This document shows, piece after piece, positions 17,435 to 26,647 of a DNA stretch of 64,000 nt. The DNA is from Paenibacillus puerhi (GTDB lineage: Bacteria > Bacillota > Bacilli > Paenibacillales > NBRC-103111). The stretch lies in the NCBI RefSeq assembly GCF_009846885.1, contig NZ_WUWM01000009.1:62001-126000 (forward strand), read 5' to 3'. Numbering within the stretch: the stretch's first letter is position 1; every line of letters begins with the position of its first letter. The notes beneath the pieces are model-generated. The model was not told the origin of the DNA. It ran no database searches and saw only the letters and a program-made list of their open reading frames with translations. The translations under genes and the position numbers were made by a program.

Positions 17435-17463
17435 TTGAGGCCGAACATGCATTCGGATATAAT
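17435..17463 (+). promoter_or_regulatory. mrfAB promoter with LexA-type (SOS) box
   Basis: TTGAGG (17435-17440), a 17-bp spacer and TATAAT (17458-17463) make a good sigma-A promoter. The spacer contains CGAAC-ATGC-ATTCG (17442-17455), one mismatch from the Bacillus LexA site CGAAC-N4-GTTCG. LexA bound there would block polymerase. The SOS assignment is inferred. Confidence 0.7.
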
Positions 17464-17501
17464 GGGGAGAGTATCGCTGTAACAGGAAAAGGAGCAGTCC
17501 C

Positions 17502-19790
17502 ATGAACCGATTGACCGGCAAAGTGTCTTCCATGAATGAACTGATCGAGCTGGTACGCCATACCCCGGAGCTCATGAAGCAAGTTACCTACTGGCACACC
17601 ATTCCCGCGCGAGAAGGCCGTTACGAGGCATTTCCGGCCGGGCTGAACGAACAGCTGCGCGACGCGCTTGTCTCCCGGGGTGTCGGACAATTATATACGC
17701 ATCAGGCCCAGTCCTTCCGGGAGGTATCCGCCGGCCGGCATGTCGTCGCGGTGACCCCGACGGCTTCGGGCAAAACATTATGCTACAATCTACCTGTCTT
17801 GCAGGGGATTCTACAGGACGATAGCGCACGGGCGCTCTATTTGTTTCCGACCAAGGCATTGGCTCAGGATCAGGTGGCCGAGCTGCAGGAACTGGCGACG
17901 GAGATGGGCGCGGATATCAAGACGCATACGTACGACGGCGACACGCCTCCTACGGTGCGGACCGCGATCCGCAATGCCGGGCATATCGTCGTCACGAATC
18001 CGGATATGCTGCATGCCGCCATCCTGCCGCATCATACGAAATGGGTGAAGCTGTTCGAGAACGTCAAATATATCGTGATCGACGAGGTTCACTCATACAG
18101 GGGCGTGTTCGGCAGCCATGTCGCCAATGTCATTCGCAGGCTGAAGCGTATCTGCCGGTTCTACGGCTCCAATCCGCAATTCATCTGCGCCTCCGCGACG
18201 ATCGACAACCCCCGGGAGCACACCGAGCGGCTGATCGGGGAGCAGGTCGCGCTCGTGAACGACAATGGAGCTCCCGCCGGGGAGAAGCATTTTGTATTCT
18301 ACAACCCGCCGGTTGTCAACGAACAGCTCGGCATCCGCAAAAGCAGCGTCCTGGAGACGCGCAAGCTGGCCGGTCTGCTGCTGAAGCAGGGCATTCAGAC
18401 GATCGTGTTTGCCCGCAGCCGGGTTCGGGTGGAAATTTTATTAACCTACCTTCAAGAGCTGGTTGTCCATGAGCTGGGTCCGAAGTCGATCCGGGGCTAC
18501 CGGGGCGGATACCTGCCCAAGCTGCGCCGGGAGATCGAGCGAGGTCTGCGAAGCGGCGAGATCCGCGGCGTCGTCAGTACCAATGCGCTGGAGCTCGGCA
18601 TCGATATCGGGCAGCTCCAGGCTTGCGTGCTGAACGGCTATCCGGGCTCCATCGCGAGCACCTGGCAGCAGTCCGGCCGGGCGGGCCGCCGTCAGGAAAG
18701 CTCGATCACGTTCCTCGTGGCAAGCAGCAATCCGCTTGACCAATACGTGATCCAGCATCCGGATTTCTTTATCGAGAAAGCGCCGGAGAGGGCGCTGATC
18801 GAGCCGGACAACCTGATCATCCTCGTGGACCATGTGAAATGCGCGGCCTACGAGCTGCCTTTCGAAGCGAATGAAACGTTCGGCGGCGAGTCGCTGCCGG
18901 ACATTCTCGAGTTTTTGACGGATGAACGAATTCTTCATCGAGTGAAAAACCGCTGGCATTGGATGGAGCAGTCCTTCCCTGCGCATGACATCAGCCTGAG
19001 GTCGGCGGCGCAGGAAAACTTCATCATTATCGATATGACCGGAGGCGCCAAGGTTCTTGGCGAGGTCGACCGCTTCAGCGCCCCGACCTTGATCCATGAA
19101 GAGGCCATTTATCTTCACGAAGGCGTCCAGTACCAGGTGGAGAAGCTGGATTACGAAGAAAAGAAGGCCTATGTGCGCGAGGTTGACGTCGATTATTTCA
19201 CGGATGCGAATCTGGCCGTGCAGCTGAAGGTGCTGCATGTGATGCGCGAGGACCGGCAGCAGGGACTCACCCGGCAGTTCGGCGAGGTTACCGTCAATGC
19301 GAAGGCGACGATTTTCAAGAAGCTCAAGCTTCATACGCATGAGAACATCGGCTCGGGTCCGATCCACTTGCCCGAGGAGGAGCTGCATACAAGCTCGTAC
19401 TGGATCACCTTCGACGAGGAGACGGCCGCCCGGATGTCCACGAATGATATGCAGTTCGCTCTGCTGGGCTTATCCAATGTACTGGTGCATATCGCTCCGC
19501 TGTACCTGATGTGCGATCCGCAGGATATCCGTGTCGTGGCGCAGGTGAAGGCGGTGCATAACAAGCAGCCGACGATCTTTTTCTACGACCGTTACCCGGG
19601 AGGAGTCGGGCTGAGCGAGCGTCTGTATGAGGTGCACGGTCAGCTGCTGTCGGAGGCGGCGCAGCTGATCGGGGGCTGCGGCTGCCTGAGCGGCTGCCCG
19701 GCCTGCGTCGGACCGATCGAGGAGGTAGGACTCACCGGGAAGAAGCTGGCGCTGAACCTGCTGGCCGAGCTGGAGGGAGGTATACGATGA
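17502..19790 (+). CDS. mrfA: DNA repair helicase MrfA (YprA)
   Basis: This 762-residue DExH helicase of the YprA family, in Bacillus subtilis, acts with MrfB in a repair pathway specific for mitomycin C adducts. Motifs are TPTASGKTLCYN (Walker A), IVIDEVHSYRG (DEVH box), CASATIDNP, STNALELGIDIG and QQSGRAGRR. The C-terminal domain (DUF1998) ends with the four-cysteine cluster GGCGCLSGCPACVG. Length matches B. subtilis MrfA. AAAGGAG precedes the ATG, and the stop overlaps the next start in an ATGA, so it forms an operon with mrfB. Confidence 0.93.
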   Translation: MNRLTGKVSSMNELIELVRHTPELMKQVTYWHTIPAREGRYEAFPAGLNEQLRDALVSRGVGQLYTHQAQSFREVSAGRHVVAVTPTASGKTLCYNLPVLQGILQDDSARALYLFPTKALAQDQVAELQELATEMGADIKTHTYDGDTPPTVRTAIRNAGHIVVTNPDMLHAAILPHHTKWVKLFENVKYIVIDEVHSYRGVFGSHVANVIRRLKRICRFYGSNPQFICASATIDNPREHTERLIGEQVALVNDNGAPAGEKHFVFYNPPVVNEQLGIRKSSVLETRKLAGLLLKQGIQTIVFARSRVRVEILLTYLQELVVHELGPKSIRGYRGGYLPKLRREIERGLRSGEIRGVVSTNALELGIDIGQLQACVLNGYPGSIASTWQQSGRAGRRQESSITFLVASSNPLDQYVIQHPDFFIEKAPERALIEPDNLIILVDHVKCAAYELPFEANETFGGESLPDILEFLTDERILHRVKNRWHWMEQSFPAHDISLRSAAQENFIIIDMTGGAKVLGEVDRFSAPTLIHEEAIYLHEGVQYQVEKLDYEEKKAYVREVDVDYFTDANLAVQLKVLHVMREDRQQGLTRQFGEVTVNAKATIFKKLKLHTHENIGSGPIHLPEEELHTSSYWITFDEETAARMSTNDMQFALLGLSNVLVHIAPLYLMCDPQDIRVVAQVKAVHNKQPTIFFYDRYPGGVGLSERLYEVHGQLLSEAAQLIGGCGCLSGCPACVGPIEEVGLTGKKLALNLLAELEGGIR

Positions 19791-21592
19791 GCGGATTGCG
19801 CGATAGGCTAAACAGGCACTTGAAGCCTTCGGGGGTCGGAGCGGACACTGCGAAGCAGTCAACCGGGGAGGATGCGGTTATCCGGGAATTTCCTGAGGAG
19901 AGGCCCGAAGGGACGGATCTGACGGTGTCCCTGCCGGCTTCGGGGCAAGGTCAACCGGGCGATGAGGGGAGTCTGGCACCTCTCGATGCGTCTGCCGAAG
20001 GCGACCGGGAGCAGGAAAGCTGGTCCAAGCTTGGCGCGGAGCTTCGTCCGGGAGAGTGGGGAGACTTCGTAACGCGCCGTCTGACCTATGCATGGGCCCA
20101 CCGCCACGGCTATTACGCGCTCGGCGAGCTGAAGGCGGTGTCAGCGTCCTTGCACCGGTTGCTGCAAACGCGTTCGAAGGTGAAGGGAAGCCAGGCGAGT
20201 CCGGACAAGGGAGTCGAAGGATCAAGGCTGCAGCCGGGCGACCTGCCGTCAGACCAGGCTGCAGAGACGCAGCCTGCCTGCGGCGCGGAGAGCGGCAGTC
20301 CGAGGACTGCTCTGGAGCGGCTGTTGTTTATCGATACGGAGACGACGGGGCTCGGCCAAGGGGCGGGCAATGTGCCGTTCATGATCGGCATCGGCTATTT
20401 TGAAGGAGAGCACTTTACCGTCGAACAGATGCTGATACGCCATCCTGGCGAAGAGGCTTCCATGCTGTCCTATCTGCAGACCCGGATCGCTGAGCGGCCG
20501 ATTCTTATTTCCTACAACGGTAAGTCGTTCGACTGGCCGATCGTGAAGAACCGGTTTATTCTGAACCGCATTTCTCTTCCGCCGGAGCCGGAGGGTCATA
20601 TCGATTTTCTTTATCCGTCCCGGAGCTTGTGGAGAACGACGCTGGCGAGCTGCCGTCTGGGCCAAGTGGAAGAAGACCGGCTTGGCGTCATGAGAGAGGA
20701 CGACGTACCGGGGGCGATGGCCCCGGCTCTCTACTTTCAGTATTTGGCGGAACGGGAACCCACTATTCTGGAAGGGGTGTTTCGTCATAACGAATGGGAT
20801 GTACTCACGCTTGTTGGGCTGGCGGTACATTTCGGCAAGCTGCTGACGGGGGAGTCCGACTTCGAAGACGTACGCCTGTTTGGGCGCGAGGAGTGGTTTC
20901 GGTATGGGCGGTGGATGGACCGCTGCGGTCTGAAGGAAGCGGCCATGCTTACGATGGAGGCTTTGGCTAGCGAGCTGTTGGCTGCCGAATACGCTGGGGA
21001 ATCAGATTCGGAGCTGCCGGACTGCCTCTTGCCCTTGGCCCGTTATCTGAAGAAGAACGGATGCTATGAGCCGGCCTGCGATCTGTGGAAGCTGTATATT
21101 GGACGGATGGGGCTATCCAGGATTGCGTCACTGGAGCCGTATATCGAGCTGTCGATGTACGGGGAGCATAAGCTCAAGGATGTGGATATGGCGCTGCGTT
21201 ACGCCAAGGAGGCACAGGACGTGCTCTGGAGGCGGCGCTCCCTGGAACGCAGAGGTACCGGCAAGCGGATGATGCTGGCAACTGCCGCCCAATCGTCCGA
21301 GGACGAGCGGGAAAGGGAAGCAGAGGTAGAGGCGGATACGGAGGAATCGCTGCTCCTCAAGCGGATTGAGCGGCTGGAGCGGAAAAAGCTGAAGTCACGA
21401 AAGCCTATCGTTGGAGCAACTGATGACCACCGAATGGGAAATCGGCTTGAGGGGGCTGCGCCTGCGGAAGGTCCCGGTCCGGATGCGTATTTGGCTGTCT
21501 CTGCTAAGGCGGGGAAGAGCCAAGCGAGACGTCCGGTGAAGCGCAAGCCTTCCGGAGGCGATCAGCCTCCGCAGCAGGGCTGGCTGTTCTGA
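19787..21592 (+). CDS. mrfB: Repair exonuclease MrfB (YprB), extended form
   Basis: This DEDD-type 3'-5' exonuclease has an RNase H fold. The catalytic motifs are FIDTETTGLG (Asp, Glu), SYNGKSFDWPIVKNR (Asp) and RHNEWDVLTLVGLA (terminal Asp). A TPR-like helical part follows. At 601 residues it is some 190 longer than B. subtilis YprB. The extra sequence is a low-complexity N-terminal ~90 residues, an insert around 130-175, and a charged C-terminal tail with Arg/Lys/Glu repeats. The start overlaps the mrfA stop by 4 bases. Confidence 0.9.
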   Translation: MSGLRDRLNRHLKPSGVGADTAKQSTGEDAVIREFPEERPEGTDLTVSLPASGQGQPGDEGSLAPLDASAEGDREQESWSKLGAELRPGEWGDFVTRRLTYAWAHRHGYYALGELKAVSASLHRLLQTRSKVKGSQASPDKGVEGSRLQPGDLPSDQAAETQPACGAESGSPRTALERLLFIDTETTGLGQGAGNVPFMIGIGYFEGEHFTVEQMLIRHPGEEASMLSYLQTRIAERPILISYNGKSFDWPIVKNRFILNRISLPPEPEGHIDFLYPSRSLWRTTLASCRLGQVEEDRLGVMREDDVPGAMAPALYFQYLAEREPTILEGVFRHNEWDVLTLVGLAVHFGKLLTGESDFEDVRLFGREEWFRYGRWMDRCGLKEAAMLTMEALASELLAAEYAGESDSELPDCLLPLARYLKKNGCYEPACDLWKLYIGRMGLSRIASLEPYIELSMYGEHKLKDVDMALRYAKEAQDVLWRRRSLERRGTGKRMMLATAAQSSEDEREREAEVEADTEESLLLKRIERLERKKLKSRKPIVGATDDHRMGNRLEGAAPAEGPGPDAYLAVSAKAGKSQARRPVKRKPSGGDQPPQQGWLF

Positions 21593-21646
21593 CTGGCTGT
21601 GCACGGTATTCGCCGGTATAGACAGGTACCCTATTTAGGGGAACAA

Positions 21647-21685
21647 AGCAACCATCCACAATTTCAGCGGTTGTGGGTGGTTGCT
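21647..21685. terminator. Hairpin between convergent mrfB and RCC1-like gene
   Basis: A 15-bp stem (21647-21661 with 21671-21685) with one G-U pair lies between the two convergent genes. There is no clear T tract. Confidence 0.6.
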
Positions 21686-21722
21686 GCAAGAGCTAAGGAG
21701 CCGTATGCCGGGAGCTACCCGT

Positions 21723-22934
21723 TCATTGGAGTTTTTTAACGAGGATGGGAGTCATGCTGTCTTTAAAGCTCGCATTCCCTAGCTGTCCGGCATCATTTTT
21801 TCCCCACGCCCATAGCTTACCGTCTTCCGTAATCGCTACGGCATGGCTAGCCCCCAATGTTATTGAGGTAACCTTTTCCAATCCATCAATACGTCTTAAT
21901 TCATGTCCATTCTTAAATTCTAAATAATGGTCGCCTACATTATATCCCAAGACCCAGAGAGTTCCATCCTTTTTCAGAATTAGCGTACTAAACATAGATG
22001 TAACAATCGAAGAAACATCGGATAATCCTGTAATCTTTACGGGTCGATCTACGAATTCTTTCTCTTCTGGAAGTCCCAGTTTACCTCGGAGGTTCTCTCC
22101 CCATCCCCAGACGCTGCCGTCTTTTCCAATGGCAAAATTTTGTTTCCCGCTACCTTTTGATAAGGCCACGATATCTTCTAAACCCTCAATCTTAAGAGCG
22201 GAATAACTCGGGTTTACTTCAATATTGCGAACGGCATACTTATTGTTTTCTTCAAACTTATGAGTTCTATATTGTTTATCCGCTGGGACGAATTTGAGGT
22301 CCTCGCTATAAGCCGCCCATTTCCATACCGTTCCATCTTCCCTCAAGATATGGACCTCGGCATCGCCGTTCCATGAAACATCCTTGGCATCCGTTATATT
22401 CTCAAGCTTGTGAATCCCATTGTAGTATACCAAAGGATGCCATACCCAAACCGATCCGTCTTTGTCTATTGCGGAGAAAATACTGCCGGCCGAAATTTTT
22501 GTAATGTTGGACAACTCTTCGATCCGTTTCGGCTCTGGAAATTCGGTAACGACTTCATGAATTACTTCGGAAGTCATCCTGAAGCTCGGCTCCCACTCCC
22601 AAACCTCGCCATTTTCTTTCAAAATGATATGCTTATTTCGGAAGGCTTGAATGTCTACTGCATCCTTTAAGGTCGGCATAAGCTTTGGCGTGTTATCACG
22701 GAGTGTAAACTTGCCTTTAATGACATCGGCTATTCCTCCCCAATACCATGTCGAGCCGTCCGATGATCGGGCAACGCTGTGTTCATCGTAAGCGATAACG
22801 GCAGGCTTTACGTCGGCCTTAGGTGCAGCCCATGTTGGCACGGACAACACTAGGGATAGTCCTGCAGCGAGTAGAACGGACCATCGAAATTTCGCCCATG
22901 TACCTTGGTGAGTATGGACTCTCAATAAATTCAC
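21723..22934 (-). CDS. Secreted RCC1-repeat (beta-propeller) protein
   Basis: The 403-residue protein has an N-terminal signal peptide (hydrophobic core SVLLAAGLSLVLSVP, cleavage near TWAAP). It carries at least six RCC1-type repeats of about 50 residues, recognised by the phrases DGSVWGWGENLRGKLG, DGTLWVLGYN, and DGKLWAWGKNDAGQLGN, which predict a seven-bladed propeller. Bacterial secreted RCC1 proteins are of unknown function. The start is GTG 22934 close behind GGGAGA; TTG 22925 fits the ribosome site slightly better. Lower GC than its neighbours, notably in the second half, hints at acquisition. Confidence 0.8.
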   Translation of the reverse strand: MNLLRVHTHQGTWAKFRWSVLLAAGLSLVLSVPTWAAPKADVKPAVIAYDEHSVARSSDGSTWYWGGIADVIKGKFTLRDNTPKLMPTLKDAVDIQAFRNKHIILKENGEVWEWEPSFRMTSEVIHEVVTEFPEPKRIEELSNITKISAGSIFSAIDKDGSVWVWHPLVYYNGIHKLENITDAKDVSWNGDAEVHILREDGTVWKWAAYSEDLKFVPADKQYRTHKFEENNKYAVRNIEVNPSYSALKIEGLEDIVALSKGSGKQNFAIGKDGSVWGWGENLRGKLGLPEEKEFVDRPVKITGLSDVSSIVTSMFSTLILKKDGTLWVLGYNVGDHYLEFKNGHELRRIDGLEKVTSITLGASHAVAITEDGKLWAWGKNDAGQLGNASFKDSMTPILVKKLQ

Positions 22935-23160
22935 TCTCCCAATTTTTTTCTTTAATATCCAATTAATTAGACGGAAGAATAAGGAAATTGTTTCAGGCTT
23001 CTAAGAATTCTCACTATTTTATAAATGGAAGGGTGGAGAGAGTCGAGCAAGGATTCTCGAAATAGAGGGTTTTGAGGTTACAACGTCGAATAGTTGTCGG
23101 GTATTTATGGGGTGTTATTCATACCGGTTAGGGAATAATGAGGGGATAGGAGGGGTGGAC

Positions 23161-23622
23161 ATGGCGTATATCGTTGATTTTAAAAATGTGTCTACGGTTG
23201 GTTTAGAGTCTTCGCCTGTAGCAGAAGCGCTTGCTGGTTTACGTGCTAATGAAGCCCGCTATTTTATGAACAAATACAAGCATGAATTTACGGTCGTGCC
23301 TGCTAGCGAAAGTCAGGAGAGTCTTGATTATGTGAACCGCATTTTGAAAGAACGCGATATTGCGTTTGCGGCCAAGCCTTTGGAGACGTCGCGTTTTCAA
23401 GTGGAAAATATCCAATTTACTTACGTCTTTTATGAGGATGGTCTGGGGCTCAATGTCATGTATACGGTGGATGATCCTAAGAAACGGGCCGTTGGTTTTA
23501 AGCTTTCCGAGGGGATGGAAGTACCAGAGGAGCTTGAAGGGAAGTTCAAGTTTGCTAGGCAGAAGTCTAAACTAGCCGGAACCATTCGGGGCTCGTTTTT
23601 TGTAATTAAAGGAGAATATTAA
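23161..23622 (+). CDS. Hypothetical protein
   Basis: The 153-residue protein starts at ATG 23161 (MAYIVDFKNVS) behind ATAGGAGGGG. It is soluble and mixed alpha/beta with no signal peptide. Recognisable pieces are VNRILKERDIAFAAKPLET, VENIQFTYVFYEDGLGLNVMYTVDD and a basic C-terminal strand pair ending SFFVIKGEY. I do not recognise the family. It stands alone between an RCC1 gene and an MFS gene, both on the other strand. Confidence 0.75.
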   Translation: MAYIVDFKNVSTVGLESSPVAEALAGLRANEARYFMNKYKHEFTVVPASESQESLDYVNRILKERDIAFAAKPLETSRFQVENIQFTYVFYEDGLGLNVMYTVDDPKKRAVGFKLSEGMEVPEELEGKFKFARQKSKLAGTIRGSFFVIKGEY

Positions 23623-23655
23623 AGCAAGCCGAAGGACATCAATGAGGGAACTTGA

Positions 23656-23729
23656 GCCAGGCACACGGCAAAGCAAGCATGGTGTCTGGCATCGAGCCTA
23701 TCGGATAATACGGGCAGCGGCATAGGCTC
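23656..23729. terminator. Two tandem hairpins between convergent genes
   Basis: GCCAGGCAC (23656-23664) pairs with 23682-23690, and GAGCCTAT (23694-23701) pairs with 23722-23729. Neither has a T tract. They may end transcripts from both sides with help from Rho, or stabilise 3' ends. Confidence 0.4.
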
Positions 23730-23759
23730 AGAGCATACAGTACTCTGAACCGAAGCTGC

Positions 23760-24968
23760 TCAGGAGGACGCGTGGGCATCCGGCAAACTGCGCTTTTTTC
23801 CTCTGACCGATAACACGAAGCACATGAATAAGACTAGGCAAGCGAGTGTGTACGGATAGTTGACATCCCAGTCGAATAAAAATCCAGCTGCAATCGGCCC
23901 TGCAATATTGCCAAGACTGGTAAAGGCAGAGTTCAGCCCGGCGACATAGCCCTGCTGATCCTTAGCGACCATGGACATTTGCGTGCTGATAGCCGGTCGC
24001 AAAATATCGATTGCCAAAAATACAATGAAGGTAACGGCAAAGATCAACCAGAACCGGTGAACGAAAAGCGTCAGCAGAATAAACAAACCCGCAAAGAGCA
24101 GACAAAGCGAGATGACGCGCTGCTCCCCGAAACGCTTCAATATCCAGCTGAAGGCCGTAACCTGAACTACCGCGCCGGCTATGGACCCGAATGTTATGAT
24201 AAAGGCGATATCCTTGGGCCCGAACCCAAATTTTTGATCTACAAAAAGTCCAAAGACCGTTTCGAAATTCGCAAGCCCGAACGACATCACAAAAACGATA
24301 ATCAAGCTTAAAAAATAAGGCTCTTTATAGGCGAATCTCAATTGCGAAAGCAGACCTCTCCGTTGAGCTTCGTCAGGCGGAGTATCAGCAGACCTTTCTT
24401 GTGACGGAAGCGATTCCCGAAGGACAGTCAAAGTAATACATGCAGAGATCATCCCCGCAGCCGCCGCGGCATAAAAGGGTACGCGGATCCCGAACTCGGC
24501 AATATACCCGCCAATGCCCGGTCCAATAATAAAGCCTGTTGTAATGGCTGCTGTAATATACCCCATCCCTACCGCGCGTTCTTCCGGTGTCGTAATATCC
24601 GCTGCATAAGCCATAACGGCCGGCATAATCATGGCGGCACTGATCCCGCCCATCAACCGCGAAGCAAAGAGCAAGGCCGATGAATGGGCTAGCCCAAACA
24701 GCCCCTCAGAGAAGGCGAACACAATCATACCGATGACAATCATTCTTTTTCTTCCGAATGAATCGGCCAAGCGGCCAGCCAACGGCGAACAAAGAAGCTG
24801 CGTTAGCGAAAAAGCGGCAACCAGCAGGCCGATAGTCCCCCCAGTAATGCCCAGACTCTCCATGAACTTGGGCATAATGGGGATGACAAGGCCGATGCCC
24901 GAGAAGACTAGGAGCAGATTGAACATGAGAATCAGTAAAGCTCCCCGTTGTTTGGTTAATAATGCCAT
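23760..24968 (-). CDS. MFS multidrug efflux transporter (DHA1 type)
   Basis: The 402-residue protein has 12 predicted membrane helices. Motif A is GRLADSFGRKRMIVIG between helices 2 and 3, and the antiporter motif C region is TTGFIIGPGIGGYIAEFG in helix 5. Closest in character are Bmr/NorA-like drug:proton antiporters. ATG 24968 is preceded by GAGGAAG; an upstream in-frame start at 24989 is less likely. It lies downstream of a TetR gene on the same strand, with a palindrome in the gap, so it is most likely repressed by that regulator. The substrate is unknown. Confidence 0.9.
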   Translation of the reverse strand: MALLTKQRGALLILMFNLLLVFSGIGLVIPIMPKFMESLGITGGTIGLLVAAFSLTQLLCSPLAGRLADSFGRKRMIVIGMIVFAFSEGLFGLAHSSALLFASRLMGGISAAMIMPAVMAYAADITTPEERAVGMGYITAAITTGFIIGPGIGGYIAEFGIRVPFYAAAAAGMISACITLTVLRESLPSQERSADTPPDEAQRRGLLSQLRFAYKEPYFLSLIIVFVMSFGLANFETVFGLFVDQKFGFGPKDIAFIITFGSIAGAVVQVTAFSWILKRFGEQRVISLCLLFAGLFILLTLFVHRFWLIFAVTFIVFLAIDILRPAISTQMSMVAKDQQGYVAGLNSAFTSLGNIAGPIAAGFLFDWDVNYPYTLACLVLFMCFVLSVRGKKRSLPDAHASS

Positions 24969-24995
24969 TCTTACTTCCTCCACTATCAAAGATTA

Positions 24996-25011
24996 CTGAA
25001 TATTTATTCAG
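24996..25011. promoter_or_regulatory. TetR operator upstream of the efflux gene
   Basis: CTGAATATTTATTCAG is a perfect 7-bp-arm palindrome. It differs at only two central positions from the palindrome in front of the tetR gene (25690-25705). Two near-identical sites in front of regulator and target support one shared operator. Confidence 0.8.
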
Positions 25012-25033
25012 GATAATTGCAAAAAAAAAAGAA

Positions 25034-25633
25034 CTAGCGGGCCGGCTTGGCAATGCCATGCAGAAAAACCCTCATAGCGAGCCGATACGCCGCCAGCGTT
25101 TCCTCCCGTTCCATTCTCCGGGTATGTAGATTTAACCCAAACAGCAGACTGTCCAAAATAATGGCGAGACTGGAAACATCCGCGATTTCGAATTCCTGGT
25201 TATCAATTCCTTTCTGGAGCAGCTGCTGATTAAAGTCAATATACCCTTTGACCATGTTGTTGATTCGTTCCTCCACATCGGGAGCTTTTTCTGAGTTGTT
25301 GAAAAACTCATCCGATGCCTTCGTCAGCGGATGACTCAGTTGATCGAGCGCTAAATATTCGGCCATGCCAAATAACTTATCTACTGTAGTAGGGTATAGC
25401 TTTTCCTTCGCCAGCCAGGTTTGATCCCATTCCCTGTTCCAATCTTCAAGCAAGTATAAAAATAGCCCTTCCTTGTTCTTGAAATGATAATATATGTTAC
25501 CGGCGCTGCAACCGGCCGCATTCACAATGTCTTCAATGGATGTGGCTTTATAGCCTTTTTGAGCAAATAATGTTCTTGCTGCATCGGCTATCTTCTTCTT
25601 CGTTTGCTCGGTTTGCTGTTTCTTTTTATTCAC
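25034..25633 (-). CDS. TetR-family repressor of the adjacent efflux pump
   Basis: The 199-residue protein has a helix-turn-helix at about residues 12-58 (ADAARTLFAQKGYKATSIEDIVNAAGCSAGNIYYHFKNKEGLF). The ligand-binding half is helical and divergent, as is usual. The start is GTG 25633. It sits 65 bases upstream of the MFS gene on the same strand, and matching operators precede both genes. A T-rich run on the minus strand follows its stop and may terminate part of the transcripts. The inducer is unknown. Confidence 0.92.
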   Translation of the reverse strand: MNKKKQQTEQTKKKIADAARTLFAQKGYKATSIEDIVNAAGCSAGNIYYHFKNKEGLFLYLLEDWNREWDQTWLAKEKLYPTTVDKLFGMAEYLALDQLSHPLTKASDEFFNNSEKAPDVEERINNMVKGYIDFNQQLLQKGIDNQEFEIADVSSLAIILDSLLFGLNLHTRRMEREETLAAYRLAMRVFLHGIAKPAR

Positions 25634-25686
25634 TCATGCTTCACCGCTTTCCGGCTGACCCATTCCATAGAAAAAATCCGCCTAAG

Positions 25687-25735
25687 ATACTGAACGTTTA
25701 TTCAGTATTATAAAGCATGAATAAAGGATTTGCAA
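25687..25735 (-). promoter_or_regulatory. tetR promoter overlapped by its operator
   Basis: On the minus strand TTGCAA (25735-25730), a 17-bp spacer and TATAAT (25712-25707) are followed directly by an 8-bp-arm inverted repeat, ATACTGAA/TTCAGTAT (25687-25694 and 25701-25708). This is the layout of an autorepressed promoter. Confidence 0.8.
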
Positions 25736-25819
25736 AATATAATTAGCTTGCGCGTATAGCTGAGCGCGGATTCGGGCATACCCAGGAAGACTCTACAAAA
25801 CAAGTCCAAGGAGAATGCT

Positions 25820-26629
25820 ATGCCTGAACTGCCCGAAATGGAAAACTACCGGCGGCTCTTAGGAGGCCTGGTTATTAATAAACGAATAACCGGAACAGAA
25901 GTGCTCCGGGAGAAGTCGATCAACCTGGAGCCGGAACGGTTCGACCGGCTGCTGAGCGGCCAAGCCATCCGGCGCATCGACAGACGGGCGAAGCATCTGC
26001 TCTTCGCGCTGGAGTCGGGCGAGATCCTGGTGCTGCATCTGATGCTCGGAGGGATCATCTGCTACGGAACCCTCGCGGATAAGCCCGAGCGGACGGTGCA
26101 GGTGCAGATCTCGTTCGGGGATGCGCAGCTGTACTTTATCGGCCTACGGCTAGGGTATCTGCACGTCCTCGAGCCTGAGCAGCTGGTCCGGCTGTTCGCC
26201 AAGCTGGGGCCGGAGCCTTTCGATCCGGCGCTTACGCAGGCCGTATTTCGAGAACGGCTGGCACGCCGCAAAGGGACCCTGAAGAGCAGCCTGGTCGACC
26301 AAAGCTTCCTGGCTGGGATTGGCAACTGCTACAGCGATGAGATCTGTTTCGATGCCAGCTTGCTGCCGGCACGGAAGCCGGGCTCGCTCAGCGGGGAGGA
26401 GATGAACCGTCTATATGACTCTATGCTCCGCGTATTGGAGGAGGCTACGAGCTTCGGGGGCTATATGGAGCTTCCTTTGTATCCCGGCGACAGGCTGACA
26501 GGCGGCTTCGACAGCCGCTGCCGCGTATACGACCGGGAAGGGGAGCCCTGTGTGCGCTGCGGGGCTCCTCTCGTCCGCAGCGAGGTATCCTCCAAGAAAT
26601 CATTCTATTGCTTGAGGTGCCAATCTTAA
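25820..26629 (+). CDS. Fpg/Nei-family DNA glycosylase
   Basis: The 269-residue protein has the catalytic N-terminus PELPEME after Met, helix-two-turn-helix DQSFLAGIGNCYSDEICF, and a C-terminal zinc finger CVRCG...FYCLRC. It should excise oxidised bases and nick by beta-elimination. Several diagnostic Fpg features differ: the zinc-finger Arg that enters DNA appears as Lys (SSKKSFYC), and the DxRRFG loop reads LRLGYLH. It may therefore be a divergent Fpg-like enzyme rather than MutM itself. It is followed 18 bases later by endonuclease IV, giving a base-excision-repair pair. Confidence 0.85.
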   Translation: MPELPEMENYRRLLGGLVINKRITGTEVLREKSINLEPERFDRLLSGQAIRRIDRRAKHLLFALESGEILVLHLMLGGIICYGTLADKPERTVQVQISFGDAQLYFIGLRLGYLHVLEPEQLVRLFAKLGPEPFDPALTQAVFRERLARRKGTLKSSLVDQSFLAGIGNCYSDEICFDASLLPARKPGSLSGEEMNRLYDSMLRVLEEATSFGGYMELPLYPGDRLTGGFDSRCRVYDREGEPCVRCGAPLVRSEVSSKKSFYCLRCQS

Positions 26630-26647
26630 CAAGGAGGCGAGGGAGAG

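Noticed and set aside
18441..19388. 315-residue open frame on the minus strand
   Set aside because: Antisense to mrfA, which has all helicase motifs in the + frame.
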